Shown here piece by piece: positions 1 through 8,148 of a stretch of 50,177 nt of DNA. The notes under the pieces were generated by a model, which saw only the letters and a program-made list of their open reading frames with translations, was not told where the DNA came from and did not search any database. Position 1 is the first letter of the stretch. Every line of letters begins with the position of its first letter. The stretch is from assembly GCA_019038645.1 (NCBI GenBank), contig JAHOYT010000052.1, forward strand, positions 1 through 50,177, written 5' to 3'. A program made the position numbers and the translations under genes. The stretch comes from Bacteroidales bacterium (GTDB taxonomy: Bacteria; Bacteroidota; Bacteroidia; Bacteroidales; UBA12077).

Positions 1-1290
1 GTTATACTTTCACCTGGACAGAAGTAAATGGTACATGTACAGATAATGATAATGTGTTAGTCGATTATTTGGAAACACCTGTTGCTAATGCGGGTACAGG
101 AGGTGACGCATGTGGTTTTGATTTTGATTTGAATGCAGTACCTAGTGTAGGAACAGGTACCTGGACTTATGCAGGTCCGGGCTTAGCGGTTTTTGCACCG
201 AATACGAATACTTCAAATGCTACAGTTACAGTAGATACTTATGGTAGTTATACATTTACCTGGACAGAAGTGAACGGTATTTGTTCTGATAATGACAACA
301 TTACAGTTAATTTTTATGAACAACCGATAGCCGATGCTGGCTCAGGAGGTGACGAATGTGATTTTGATTTTGTTTTAAGTGCTGTGCCGAGTGTAGGAAC
401 AGGCACCTGGACATTTACGGGTCCGGGCTTAGCAGTTTTTGCACCGAATGCGAATACTTCGAATGCTACGGTTACGGTAGATACTTACGGTAGTTATGAT
501 TTCACCTGGACAGAGGACAATAGCGGTTGTACCGATGCCGATTTAGTAACGGTTAATTTTTATGAACAACCGGTAGCTGATGCTGGTTCAGGTGGCGACG
601 AATGCAATCTGGATTTTGATTTAAATGCAGTGCCGAGTGCAGGAACCGGAACGTGGACATATGCAGGTCCTGGTCTGGCAGGTTTTGCACCTAATGTAAA
701 TGATCCTAATGCTACGGTTACAGTAGACACTTATGGTAGTTATAATTTCACCTGGACAGAAGATAATGGCAGCTGTACAGATGCTGATATGATAACGGTT
801 AATTTTTACGAGCAACCAATAGCCGATGCAGGATCGGGAGGTGACGAGTGTGATTTTGATTTTGTTTTAAGTGCTGTGCCGAGTGTAGGAACAGGCACCT
901 GGACATTTACAGGTCCGGGCTTAGCAGTTTTTGCGCCGAACGCAAATACTTCAAATGCTACAGTTACAGTAGATACTTATGGTAGTTATGATTTCACATG
1001 GACAGAAGATAACAGCGGATGTACTGATGCCGATATAATAACAGTTAATTTTTACGAACAACCTGTAGCCAATGCAGGAGCAGGAGGAAGTGTTTGTGGA
1101 TTTTCATTTGGATTAGGGGCAACCCCGAGTGTTGGCACAGGAACATGGACATATACAGGACCAGGCACTGTCACTTTTGCACCGAATGCAAATGATCCTA
1201 ATGCAACAGCAACAGCAGATATATATGGTAGTTATACTTTCACCTGGACAGAAGTAAATGGTACATGTACAGATAATGATAATGTTATTG
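1..1290 (+). repeat. Tandem array of 246-bp (82-residue) coding repeats
   Basis: The Tyr-Gly-Ser-Tyr motif recurs at 240, 486, 732, 978 and 1224, exactly 246 bases apart. The first 55 bases of the window are identical to 1231-1285, so a further unit lies upstream and the array continues beyond the window. Units carry conserved Cys, Trp and GTGTW/GPG motifs and look like an Ig-like or related beta-sandwich fold. Units around 316-545 and 808-1037 encode the same peptide but differ at about twenty silent sites. Confidence 0.93.
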
Positions 1291-3914
1291 TCGATTATAT
1301 TGAGGGACCAACGGCTTATGCAGGAACGGATAGTGTTTTATGTTTTGGTACACCATATTATATTGCGGATGCTGATACAACTAATTCAGATGGGGTTACA
1401 TGGGAAATTTTAACTGGTAATGGAAGTTTGGATATTACTAATATTATAGATCCGGAATATACTCCTGATGTTACAGACGGCGGAATAATTGTGGAATTAG
1501 TTATACACGCCTCTGGTAACGGACCTTGTATAGATGCTACAGATACTATTCGTTTAACATATTTATCTGAGTTAATAGTTTCAATTGGGAAACCTTCACC
1601 TTTTTTAATTGACTCGGTAACAGCAGGCACTCCTACACATATTGATGTTTACGTCAAGATAGCTGGTCACGATTATACTAAGACTATAGGGGTTTATCTT
1701 GTTTCTCCTCTGGATTCAGTTGTAGAGTTGAAACCAGCTTGTGCTGCAGTATTTGGACCATCATGGCTTACCGACGCAACTTATAAGTTTTACAATGATG
1801 CTGAGGACACATCTGCAGTTGCTGTTATTGATGAATGCGCAGCAGCATCTGGTAGATATGAGTTTTCAGGCGAATGGAAAAATAAATTACACGGACAAGA
1901 CCCTGCAAATGGTGCGTGGAGAGTTCGTATAACAGATACTCATCCATGGGGTTCTCCCGGAAAACTTGAAGAAGCTACAATTACTTTTTCTGATTATAAT
2001 GCAAGTGCTGTTTTTGAATCTGTTTTGTATGCCGATTCATCAATTAGTTTAGATATTAACGGATATGGTGGTTCAGGACCTTATGCAATTACAGAATACA
2101 CCTTACCAATTACTGGTTTAACAACTTCTTGTTTTGGCGTGTGTGATGCAAAGGCTATATCAACTGCATCCGGCGGTCAGGGTCCTTATACGTTCGAATG
2201 GAGTACCAGTTTAGATTTTAGTACGATATATGATACGAATGATACGGTTGATCTTTGTGCAGGAAAATATTATGTAAAAGTAACGGATTCACATGGTTGT
2301 ATAGATATTGATTCAATCATAGTTGGAGAACCTGACGAAATAGTTATTACTGATAGTTATGTAGAGAATGTTTCATGTAATGGAGGAACAACTGGTAAAA
2401 TCATGCTTAAATTTTCCGGAGGATCAGGAAGCCTTCAATATTCGCATAACTTAACAGATTGGTATAATAGCGGAGATACAATTAAAAATCTAATTCCGGA
2501 TACATATACCCTAACTATTCGTGATCTTCTGTTAGGTTGTGAAATAGAAACAGAAATTACAGTAAATGAACCAGGTGCAATAGATGCAAACTTTTCAGTA
2601 AATCAGATTTCCTGTTTTGGATTTACAGACGGTGAAATTACATCAACTCCATTAAACGGAACTGCACCTTATGATTTTGAGTGGAGTACTGGAGATACTG
2701 ATTTAGGAGTAAATTCTTCAACTATTTCTGGATTAATTGCTGGTACATATACAGTTACTATTACAGACGCAAACTCCTGTGTATTAATTGATGATACTCT
2801 GATTCTTGCTGAACCCTCAGCTTTAAATATTTCAGGAAACATAAGAGATAAGCGTTGTATTGCTTGTGATTCAAGAGATCTCGCAAAATCGAGTGGAAGA
2901 ATAATAGTAGTTGTAGGTGGTGGTACATCCCCATTTAATTATAACTGGACTGGCCCGGCAGGGTTTACTCCTGAAAATAATGATACTATTACAAATTTAC
3001 AGATAGGAGCATATAATTTAACAGTTACTGATTTTGGAGGTTGCTCCAGTACTTATGGTGCTAATGTATCAGAGGATAATAGTTTTGATATTCTATCTTA
3101 TGATGTAGATTTTGCGGATGAATCTGTTTGCTGGAACGACAGTGTTGAGATTACTTCAACATATTCAGGTACGGCAGATACTATGTTTTTACAAATATTT
3201 AATACAGACAACTTAACTGCTTTAAGCAGGTATATAACAATTTCGGAAAGTCCTCTTGTAACAAATCAACAAATTGAAGGCAATTCAAATTTTCAAATAA
3301 TTCGGGTTACAAATGATTATTGTAAAGCTGAGGTTAAAAACATACCCATTTCTTACTTTCCTGATTTTGAGCTGGATATTATCGATGGAATTGATGATAA
3401 TGCGGACGACGATACAATTTATCTTAAGGGTGCAAGTTCAGGACAATTATCAGCTTATGTAGTGGATAATGCAGGAATATCTTTTGCATGGACACCTGAA
3501 GAGTCACTGTCTATTCCAAGCGCACAAACCACAGTAGTATCACCGGATTCATCCGGATGGTATCAGGTTATTGCAACCTCGACAGATGACTGTGTAGATA
3601 CTTCAAGAATTTATCTGGAATTTATTCCGGTAATCACACCGAACGATGGGTTTTCACCGAACGATGATGGAATAAATGATTACTGGCGTATTAAGCACAT
3701 AGAAAAATTCAGAAATAATGTAGTTACAATATATAGCCGTTGGGGCATAAAAGTATTTGAACAAAAGGGATATGATAATAATGATTTATCCAAAGTGTGG
3801 AATGGGAAAGCTAAAAATGGTAAGGATCTCGGAAGTGGAACATATTATTATGTAATAATTCTAAATGAAGAAGGATTCCAGCCAATTACCGGACCTGTAA
3901 CAATAATCAGATAG
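1..3914 (+). CDS. Giant T9SS-exported repeat adhesin (3' part, 5' truncated)
   Basis: This is the C-terminal part of a very large secreted surface protein. The reading frame is open from position 3, so the true start lies outside the window, and a GTG at 54 is not a credible start. Modules in order: 82-residue tandem repeats (to about 1290), a linker, a jelly-roll module resembling a proprotein-convertase P-domain (about 1570-2010, ending in an NGAWRVRITD-type motif), four SprB-like repeats (about 2130, 2370, 2605 and 2850), and a gliding-motility-associated C-terminal domain (about 3630-3914, motif SPNDDGIND). That last domain is a type B signal for type IX secretion, so the protein should be exported and attached to or released from the cell surface. 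The next gene is a PorP/SprF protein one base downstream, the usual partner for such cargo. Adhesion or gliding is inferred; the ligand is unknown. Confidence 0.9.
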   Translation, partial: YTFTWTEVNGTCTDNDNVLVDYLETPVANAGTGGDACGFDFDLNAVPSVGTGTWTYAGPGLAVFAPNTNTSNATVTVDTYGSYTFTWTEVNGICSDNDNITVNFYEQPIADAGSGGDECDFDFVLSAVPSVGTGTWTFTGPGLAVFAPNANTSNATVTVDTYGSYDFTWTEDNSGCTDADLVTVNFYEQPVADAGSGGDECNLDFDLNAVPSAGTGTWTYAGPGLAGFAPNVNDPNATVTVDTYGSYNFTWTEDNGSCTDADMITVNFYEQPIADAGSGGDECDFDFVLSAVPSVGTGTWTFTGPGLAVFAPNANTSNATVTVDTYGSYDFTWTEDNSGCTDADIITVNFYEQPVANAGAGGSVCGFSFGLGATPSVGTGTWTYTGPGTVTFAPNANDPNATATADIYGSYTFTWTEVNGTCTDNDNVIVDYIEGPTAYAGTDSVLCFGTPYYIADADTTNSDGVTWEILTGNGSLDITNIIDPEYTPDVTDGGIIVELVIHASGNGPCIDATDTIRLTYLSELIVSIGKPSPFLIDSVTAGTPTHIDVYVKIAGHDYTKTIGVYLVSPLDSVVELKPACAAVFGPSWLTDATYKFYNDAEDTSAVAVIDECAAASGRYEFSGEWKNKLHGQDPANGAWRVRITDTHPWGSPGKLEEATITFSDYNASAVFESVLYADSSISLDINGYGGSGPYAITEYTLPITGLTTSCFGVCDAKAISTASGGQGPYTFEWSTSLDFSTIYDTNDTVDLCAGKYYVKVTDSHGCIDIDSIIVGEPDEIVITDSYVENVSCNGGTTGKIMLKFSGGSGSLQYSHNLTDWYNSGDTIKNLIPDTYTLTIRDLLLGCEIETEITVNEPGAIDANFSVNQISCFGFTDGEITSTPLNGTAPYDFEWSTGDTDLGVNSSTISGLIAGTYTVTITDANSCVLIDDTLILAEPSALNISGNIRDKRCIACDSRDLAKSSGRIIVVVGGGTSPFNYNWTGPAGFTPENNDTITNLQIGAYNLTVTDFGGCSSTYGANVSEDNSFDILSYDVDFADESVCWNDSVEITSTYSGTADTMFLQIFNTDNLTALSRYITISESPLVTNQQIEGNSNFQIIRVTNDYCKAEVKNIPISYFPDFELDIIDGIDDNADDDTIYLKGASSGQLSAYVVDNAGISFAWTPEESLSIPSAQTTVVSPDSSGWYQVIATSTDDCVDTSRIYLEFIPVITPNDGFSPNDDGINDYWRIKHIEKFRNNVVTIYSRWGIKVFEQKGYDNNDLSKVWNGKAKNGKDLGSGTYYYVIILNEEGFQPITGPVTIIR

Positions 3915-3915
3915 T

Positions 3916-4827
3916 ATGAAAAGATTAAAATTTATATTATATATTGTATTTTTTCTGGTGTTTATTCAACCAGTAAATGCACAGCAGGCACCTTCGTATA
4001 CACAATACATGTTTAATGACTATTTAATTAACCCTGCCGTTGCTGGTACTTTTAATTATTTCCAGTTCAGAGCAAATTCGAGAATACAATGGATCGGAAT
4101 AACTGACTCTCCAAGAACAATGAGCATTGCAGGATATGGTCCTTTTGAAAAACGTGATATGGGTTATGGAGGATATGTTTACAATGATGTAACTGGCCCG
4201 GAGAGCAGATTGTCATTAGGAGGATCATACGCTTATAATATAGCAATAAACGATGCTCTAAGAATTTCCGGAGGTATTTCATTTGGTATTATGCAGTATA
4301 AGCTTGATGGTACGATTATGCATTTTGATGATGAAATATATGATCCTGTTATGAGTGATGGAGTTGAGTCGAGGATTATTCCGGATGCAAGTGTTGGATT
4401 ATACTTATGGGAAACACGATTTTATGTTGGTGTTTCGGCGCATCAATTGCTAGGGAATAAATACAATACGCACGAAGAAATTGATTCAGTTCAGGGCATA
4501 AGCAGATTAACCCAACATGTATATTTGTCAGGGGGATATAATATTATTTTAAACCGGGATTTTATGGTGCTGCCTTCCGCATTAATAAAATATACAAGTC
4601 CGGGACAAATACAGGCTGAAATAAATGCGAAAGTTACATACCAGAGAATGGTTTGGGGAGGTATTTCATACCGTACTGGTGATGCGATAGCTGTTTTAGC
4701 AGGTTATAATTATGAAGATAAATTTTATATAGGCCTTGCTTACGATATCACTGTATCTGATCTACGCAGATATTCAAGTGGTACAATTGAGGTAATGATT
4801 GGATATAGATTTAATTCAATAAAATAG
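3916..4827 (+). CDS. PorP/SprF family type IX secretion membrane protein
   Basis: This encodes a 303-residue outer-membrane protein of the PorP/SprF family. A signal peptide (about residues 1-22, ending in NAQ) is followed by the family's typical N-terminal motif, QYMFNDYLINPAVAGTFNYF. The rest is made of alternating amphipathic strands rich in Gly and Tyr, as expected for a beta-barrel, and it ends in a typical strand (MIGYRFNSIK). Members support secretion or surface attachment of large SprB-like cargo with type B sorting domains. The ATG lies one base after the stop of the upstream repeat protein, so the two are almost certainly one transcript and a cognate pair. A strong intrinsic terminator follows. 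Confidence 0.92.
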   Translation: MKRLKFILYIVFFLVFIQPVNAQQAPSYTQYMFNDYLINPAVAGTFNYFQFRANSRIQWIGITDSPRTMSIAGYGPFEKRDMGYGGYVYNDVTGPESRLSLGGSYAYNIAINDALRISGGISFGIMQYKLDGTIMHFDDEIYDPVMSDGVESRIIPDASVGLYLWETRFYVGVSAHQLLGNKYNTHEEIDSVQGISRLTQHVYLSGGYNIILNRDFMVLPSALIKYTSPGQIQAEINAKVTYQRMVWGGISYRTGDAIAVLAGYNYEDKFYIGLAYDITVSDLRRYSSGTIEVMIGYRFNSIK

Positions 4828-4848
4828 AAATAATGTAACAATTGTGCG

Positions 4849-4873
4849 CCGGCAGGTAATGCCGGTTTTTTAT
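4849..4873 (+). terminator. Intrinsic terminator after the PorP/SprF gene
   Basis: The stem CCGGCA/TGCCGG (4849-4854 with 4860-4865) has a five-base loop and is followed directly by a T-rich tract to 4873. It sits 22 bases after the stop codon and closes the adhesin-PorP transcript. Confidence 0.85.
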
Positions 4874-4893
4874 TAAAATTTTGTTTGATCTTT

Positions 4894-5262
4894 ATGATGA
4901 GAAAATTATTGATTTTACTGGCTGCAATTTCTCTGGTAAGTTGCAGCAATAAAGAAAAAGCTCCCGATTATGTTATTCCATATAATGATATGGTTAATAT
5001 TTTGGTGGAAATTCATATTACAGATGGTTTGCTTACATCAAATAAGGTAAGAAGAAAATTGGCAAAGAACGATACTACTAATTTTTACAATGCCATTTTA
5101 AATAATTATGATTACTCGAGAAAGGATTTTGACACGTCATTGTACTATTACAGTAAAAATATAAATCAGTATGATCTGATCTATGAAGAAGTACTGAATC
5201 GTTTAAGCGAAATAGAATCAACTTTAAAAGAAAAAGGTGGCGAATATTCAGATAAAGAATAA
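4894..5262 (+). CDS. DUF4296 domain lipoprotein
   Basis: This is a small lipoprotein of about 122 residues, probably tethered in the envelope. The start is set at ATG 4894 (a second ATG follows at 4897) because the hydrophobic segment then leads straight into a lipobox with SLVSC. A TTG at 4885 is possible but would only add three residues. The mature part has the pattern of DUF4296, a Bacteroidota family of unknown function: a short extended region, MVNILVEIHITDG, then helical Tyr-rich sequence. The amidohydrolase gene begins seven bases after its stop, so they are likely cotranscribed. A promoter must lie between the terminator at 4849-4873 and the start, or within it; I see no clear consensus there. 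Confidence 0.8.
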   Translation: MMRKLLILLAAISLVSCSNKEKAPDYVIPYNDMVNILVEIHITDGLLTSNKVRRKLAKNDTTNFYNAILNNYDYSRKDFDTSLYYYSKNINQYDLIYEEVLNRLSEIESTLKEKGGEYSDKE

Positions 5263-5268
5263 AGTCAA

Positions 5269-6453
5269 ATGAGAAGAATTGCAGCTAATTATATATTTCC
5301 GGTTAGTACGCCTGCCTTGAAAAATGGAATAGTTGAAGTTGATGATGACGGAAGAATAATACGCCTTATTGATACAAAGGGTGATTTAAAGGAATCCGGC
5401 AAACTAGAATTTTATAACGGAGTTATTATTCCTGGTTTTATTAATACACATTGTCATCTGGAATTATCTGAATTAAAGGGTAAAATTAAATCAGGTAATG
5501 GCTTACCCGGATTTATTAAGGAAATAATAAAATATAAAAAAACGGGAAAGCCGGTAAACGCTTTAAGCGCAATTAAATTACAAGACAGTTTTATGAGAAA
5601 CTCTGGAATTGTTGCGGTGGCTGATATCTCGAATACAAATACGACCATACAGGCTAAAATAATCAGTAAAATTTATTATCATACATTTTGCGAAGTTACG
5701 GGTGCTAAGAAGAATTCTGAAGAGACTTTTATAAATTACGAAAGTGTTTATTATGAGTTTGTTGATAAGGGATTAAATGCTTCGATTGTACCGCATGCAG
5801 CTTATTCTGTTTCTCCTGAATTGTTTAGACAGATCACGGATTTTGCCCAAAAAAATAAATCTGTAATATCAATTCATAACCAGGAAACGGAATCTGAAAA
5901 TCAAATGTTTATTAGTAATAACGGTGCGCTTTTTGAAACCCTGAAATCAATAAATGCTGTAGCTGAAAACAATAGAAATACAGGAAAAAATTCACTGGAA
6001 TCAATTACCGGGTTTTTACCCAAAAAAAACAATATCATTTTTGTTCATAATACATATACTTCAAAAAGTGATATTAACAGAGCCGCTGAACATTTTAATA
6101 ATGCATATTGGTGTTTATGCCCTCTTTCTAATTTATATATCGAAAACAAATTGCCTGATTTAAATATTTTTGTAAATATGTCTGACAATGTTACTTTGGG
6201 AACAGATAGTCTGGCATCAAATTCTATATTGTCTATTCTGGAGGAAATGAAAGTGCTTGGGAAACATTTCCCGGATATTTCATTTAACGATCTGTTAAAA
6301 TGGGGAACATTAAATGGAGCCAGGGCTTTGCAAATAGAAAATATATATGGAAGTCTTGAAAAAGGTAAAATTCCGGGACTGAATCTTATTTCTGATTTTG
6401 ATTTTGAAAATATGCAACTAAAAGAAAAAAGTCAGGTAAAGGTTTTGGTCTAA
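5269..6453 (+). CDS. Amidohydrolase-superfamily deaminase/hydrolase
   Basis: This is a 394-residue metal-dependent hydrolase of the amidohydrolase superfamily, ATZ/TRZ/cytosine-deaminase-like branch. Visible metal-site motifs are His61-x-His63 in NTHCHLELS, a His in VSIHNQE, a His in FVHNTYT and Asp313 in LGTDSLASN. The CPLSN motif is also typical of this branch. It is cytoplasmic, with no signal peptide. The substrate cannot be read from sequence. One candidate role is aminodeoxyfutalosine deaminase of the futalosine menaquinone pathway, where related enzymes occur, but no other men/mqn gene is in the window. Its stop codon overlaps the stop of the convergent hemerythrin gene by four bases. 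Confidence 0.82.
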   Translation: MRRIAANYIFPVSTPALKNGIVEVDDDGRIIRLIDTKGDLKESGKLEFYNGVIIPGFINTHCHLELSELKGKIKSGNGLPGFIKEIIKYKKTGKPVNALSAIKLQDSFMRNSGIVAVADISNTNTTIQAKIISKIYYHTFCEVTGAKKNSEETFINYESVYYEFVDKGLNASIVPHAAYSVSPELFRQITDFAQKNKSVISIHNQETESENQMFISNNGALFETLKSINAVAENNRNTGKNSLESITGFLPKKNNIIFVHNTYTSKSDINRAAEHFNNAYWCLCPLSNLYIENKLPDLNIFVNMSDNVTLGTDSLASNSILSILEEMKVLGKHFPDISFNDLLKWGTLNGARALQIENIYGSLEKGKIPGLNLISDFDFENMQLKEKSQVKVLV

Positions 6454-6875
6454 TTAACCCCGCTTTTTTTCAAAAATGCTACGGCTTCTTTATTGTATTT
6501 TAAAATATGTTCATCAAACCATTTTTCAAGATAATAGTATATTTCCCTGCATAAATTTGGTTTATTAGCTTCAACATCTTTCTGAAACTGAATTATTCTC
6601 TCAATAAATTGATTGTGAGAGGTTTTATGTTGTTCCAGGTTGGGATATTTACAATCTTTAAAGTAGATTTCTTCTTTAATAAAATAATAATCAATAAGAT
6701 ATGCTATTTGAAAAAATATTTTTGAAACATGTTCTTTACAGGAATTATCATTTATTATAACCTTGAGTTCATTTATAATATCCAGAAATTTTTTATGTTG
6801 TTCGTCAATAATACTAATGTTAACGTTATATTCATCTTTCCAGACAAATGGCTCCCTTTTTATTTCATCTTTCAT
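6450..6875 (-). CDS. Bacteriohemerythrin-like protein with altered iron ligands
   Basis: This is a single-domain hemerythrin fold of 141 residues. Such proteins bind O2, or sometimes NO, at a carboxylate-bridged diiron site. Landmarks are Trp12, DEQH (His27), EE at 68-69, YP at 77-78, His83, His87, and WFDEH (His123). Aligning with the family pattern H...HxxxE...HxxxH...HxxxxD, the second His is replaced by Tyr64 (YF-IKEE instead of HF-xxEE) and the bridging Asp by Asn128 (HILKYN). Both codons were read from the DNA: TAT and AAT. The site may bind iron differently or not at all. The gene is monocistronic with its own predicted promoter and palindrome. Confidence 0.88.
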   Translation of the reverse strand: MKDEIKREPFVWKDEYNVNISIIDEQHKKFLDIINELKVIINDNSCKEHVSKIFFQIAYLIDYYFIKEEIYFKDCKYPNLEQHKTSHNQFIERIIQFQKDVEANKPNLCREIYYYLEKWFDEHILKYNKEAVAFLKKSGVN

Positions 6876-6900
6876 AATTGATAATATTTATTTTCCGTTA

Positions 6901-6908
6901 CAAATATA
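6901..6908 (-). promoter_or_regulatory. Predicted -7 box of the hemerythrin gene
   Basis: Read on the minus strand this is TATATTTG, a full match to the Bacteroidota -7 consensus TAnnTTTG. It places the transcript start near 6897, giving a leader of about 22 bases. No convincing -33 TTG is present; the palindrome at 6929-6944 occupies that region instead, which would suit an activator-dependent promoter. Confidence 0.55.
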
Positions 6909-6928
6909 TTTACATTTCCACGAAATAA

Positions 6929-6944
6929 AATGATAATTATCATT
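6929..6944. promoter_or_regulatory. 16-bp perfect palindrome, candidate CRP/FNR- or Fur-type operator
   Basis: The sequence AATGATAATTATCATT is a perfect palindrome. Its core TGAT-N4-ATCA fits the CRP/FNR family, and the left half also resembles the Fur box. Its centre lies about 40 bases upstream of the predicted hemerythrin start point, where class II CRP/FNR activators bind. It is about 123 bases upstream of the divergent glycosyltransferase start. Confidence 0.5.
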
Positions 6945-7059
6945 AAATCAGCATTGTATTGGTTTTAAACGCCTGGCTCGATAATTTTTATATTATTTAA
7001 TTTAATTCTAAATCACGAAAAAGAATATCTTTAATAAATTTGAAAATATACTTTAAGGT

Positions 7060-8148
7060 TTGAATAAAGGTCCTAAAATATTGATTTGTCCGTTAAACTG
7101 GGGGCTGGGGCACGCAACGAGACTTGTTCCTCTGATAAAATTATTAATTAGAAATGATTTTGATATTCGCATTGCTGCCAGTGGAGACTCCCTTGTATTT
7201 TTAAAAAAAGAGTTTCAAAAATTAAAATTTATTGATTTCCCAAACTATGAAGTACGATATTCACGTTCAAATTCGCAGGTTTTCAGATTATTAATGGCTA
7301 TTCCGAAAATTATTTTTTATTCTCTGAAAGAACATTGGCAGGTAAAGAAAATTATTAAGAAAAAGAATATTGATATTATTATTTCGGATAACAGATATGG
7401 TTTATGGTGTAAAAATGCTTACTCCATTTTCATAACACATCAGTTAAATGCAAAATTTCCTGGATTTCTCCGTGTTTTTGAACCAGGTTTCAGAATGATT
7501 ACCGGATTAATAATAAAAAAATATGATGAATGCTGGATTCCTGATTGCTATGGAGATGATAGTTTAGCAGGAGAATTGTCGCAGTTAAACAAAAAGGTAC
7601 AGAGAATTTATTATACAGGGATATTTTCAAGATTTAAAAATAGTAAAGAGCGGGAAACTTCAGAAAAAGAGCTTGATATTTTATTTATTTTATCCGGCCC
7701 GGAACCACAAAGATCTGTTTTTGAAACAACAATATACAATCAAGCTGTTAAAACTCAACACAAAATCGTATTAGTACGTGGAACAACCACAATCAACAAA
7801 AAACATTTTTCTTTTCCGGTATATGATCTGTTAGAATCAGAAAAGCTCCTTTCTTTAATTAATAAATCTGAGATTATAGTTTGCAGGTCTGGCTATAGTT
7901 CAATAATGGATTTAATTGCATTAAATAAGAAAGCCATACTTGTTCCTACGCCGGGACAAACTGAACAGGAGTATCTTGCTCAATATTTACAGCATAAAGG
8001 GTTCTTTTATTCGGTAAAACAAAGTGAGTTTAATTTGGAATCTGCAATTGAAAATATTTATAACGCTCCTGAAACAGACTGTAATAGTGGAAAAGATAAA
8101 TTGCGTGAAAGGATTATGTTTCTAAAAGACAAACAAAATTATCGCTGA
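7060..8148 (+). CDS. Glycosyltransferase (GT-B, MurG/family 28-like)
   Basis: This is a 362-residue cytoplasmic or membrane-associated protein with a GT-B layout. The N-terminal Rossmann half opens with ILICPLNWGLGHATR, the glycine-rich acceptor-site loop seen in MurG/MGDG-synthase-like enzymes. The C-terminal half has a sugar-nucleotide-binding region with CRSGYSSIMDLIALNKKAILVPTPGQTEQEY, split here by the domain's usual Gly/Pro turns. The substrate is unknown; a cell-surface or lipid glycan is a guess. The start is TTG: an in-frame TAA lies only six bases upstream and the next Met is far inside the domain. The 3' end overlaps the convergent PAP2-like gene by 27 bases. Confidence 0.8.
   Translation: MNKGPKILICPLNWGLGHATRLVPLIKLLIRNDFDIRIAASGDSLVFLKKEFQKLKFIDFPNYEVRYSRSNSQVFRLLMAIPKIIFYSLKEHWQVKKIIKKKNIDIIISDNRYGLWCKNAYSIFITHQLNAKFPGFLRVFEPGFRMITGLIIKKYDECWIPDCYGDDSLAGELSQLNKKVQRIYYTGIFSRFKNSKERETSEKELDILFILSGPEPQRSVFETTIYNQAVKTQHKIVLVRGTTTINKKHFSFPVYDLLESEKLLSLINKSEIIVCRSGYSSIMDLIALNKKAILVPTPGQTEQEYLAQYLQHKGFFYSVKQSEFNLESAIENIYNAPETDCNSGKDKLRERIMFLKDKQNYR

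Noticed and set aside
1-1290. Long regular repeats as a possible CRISPR or mobile array
   Set aside because: The 246-base period keeps one open reading frame with conserved protein motifs, so it is a coding repeat.
6971-6990. Possible sigma-54 promoter (TGGC followed by T-rich bases)
   Set aside because: The conserved GC at -12 is absent, so it does not fit GG-N10-GC.
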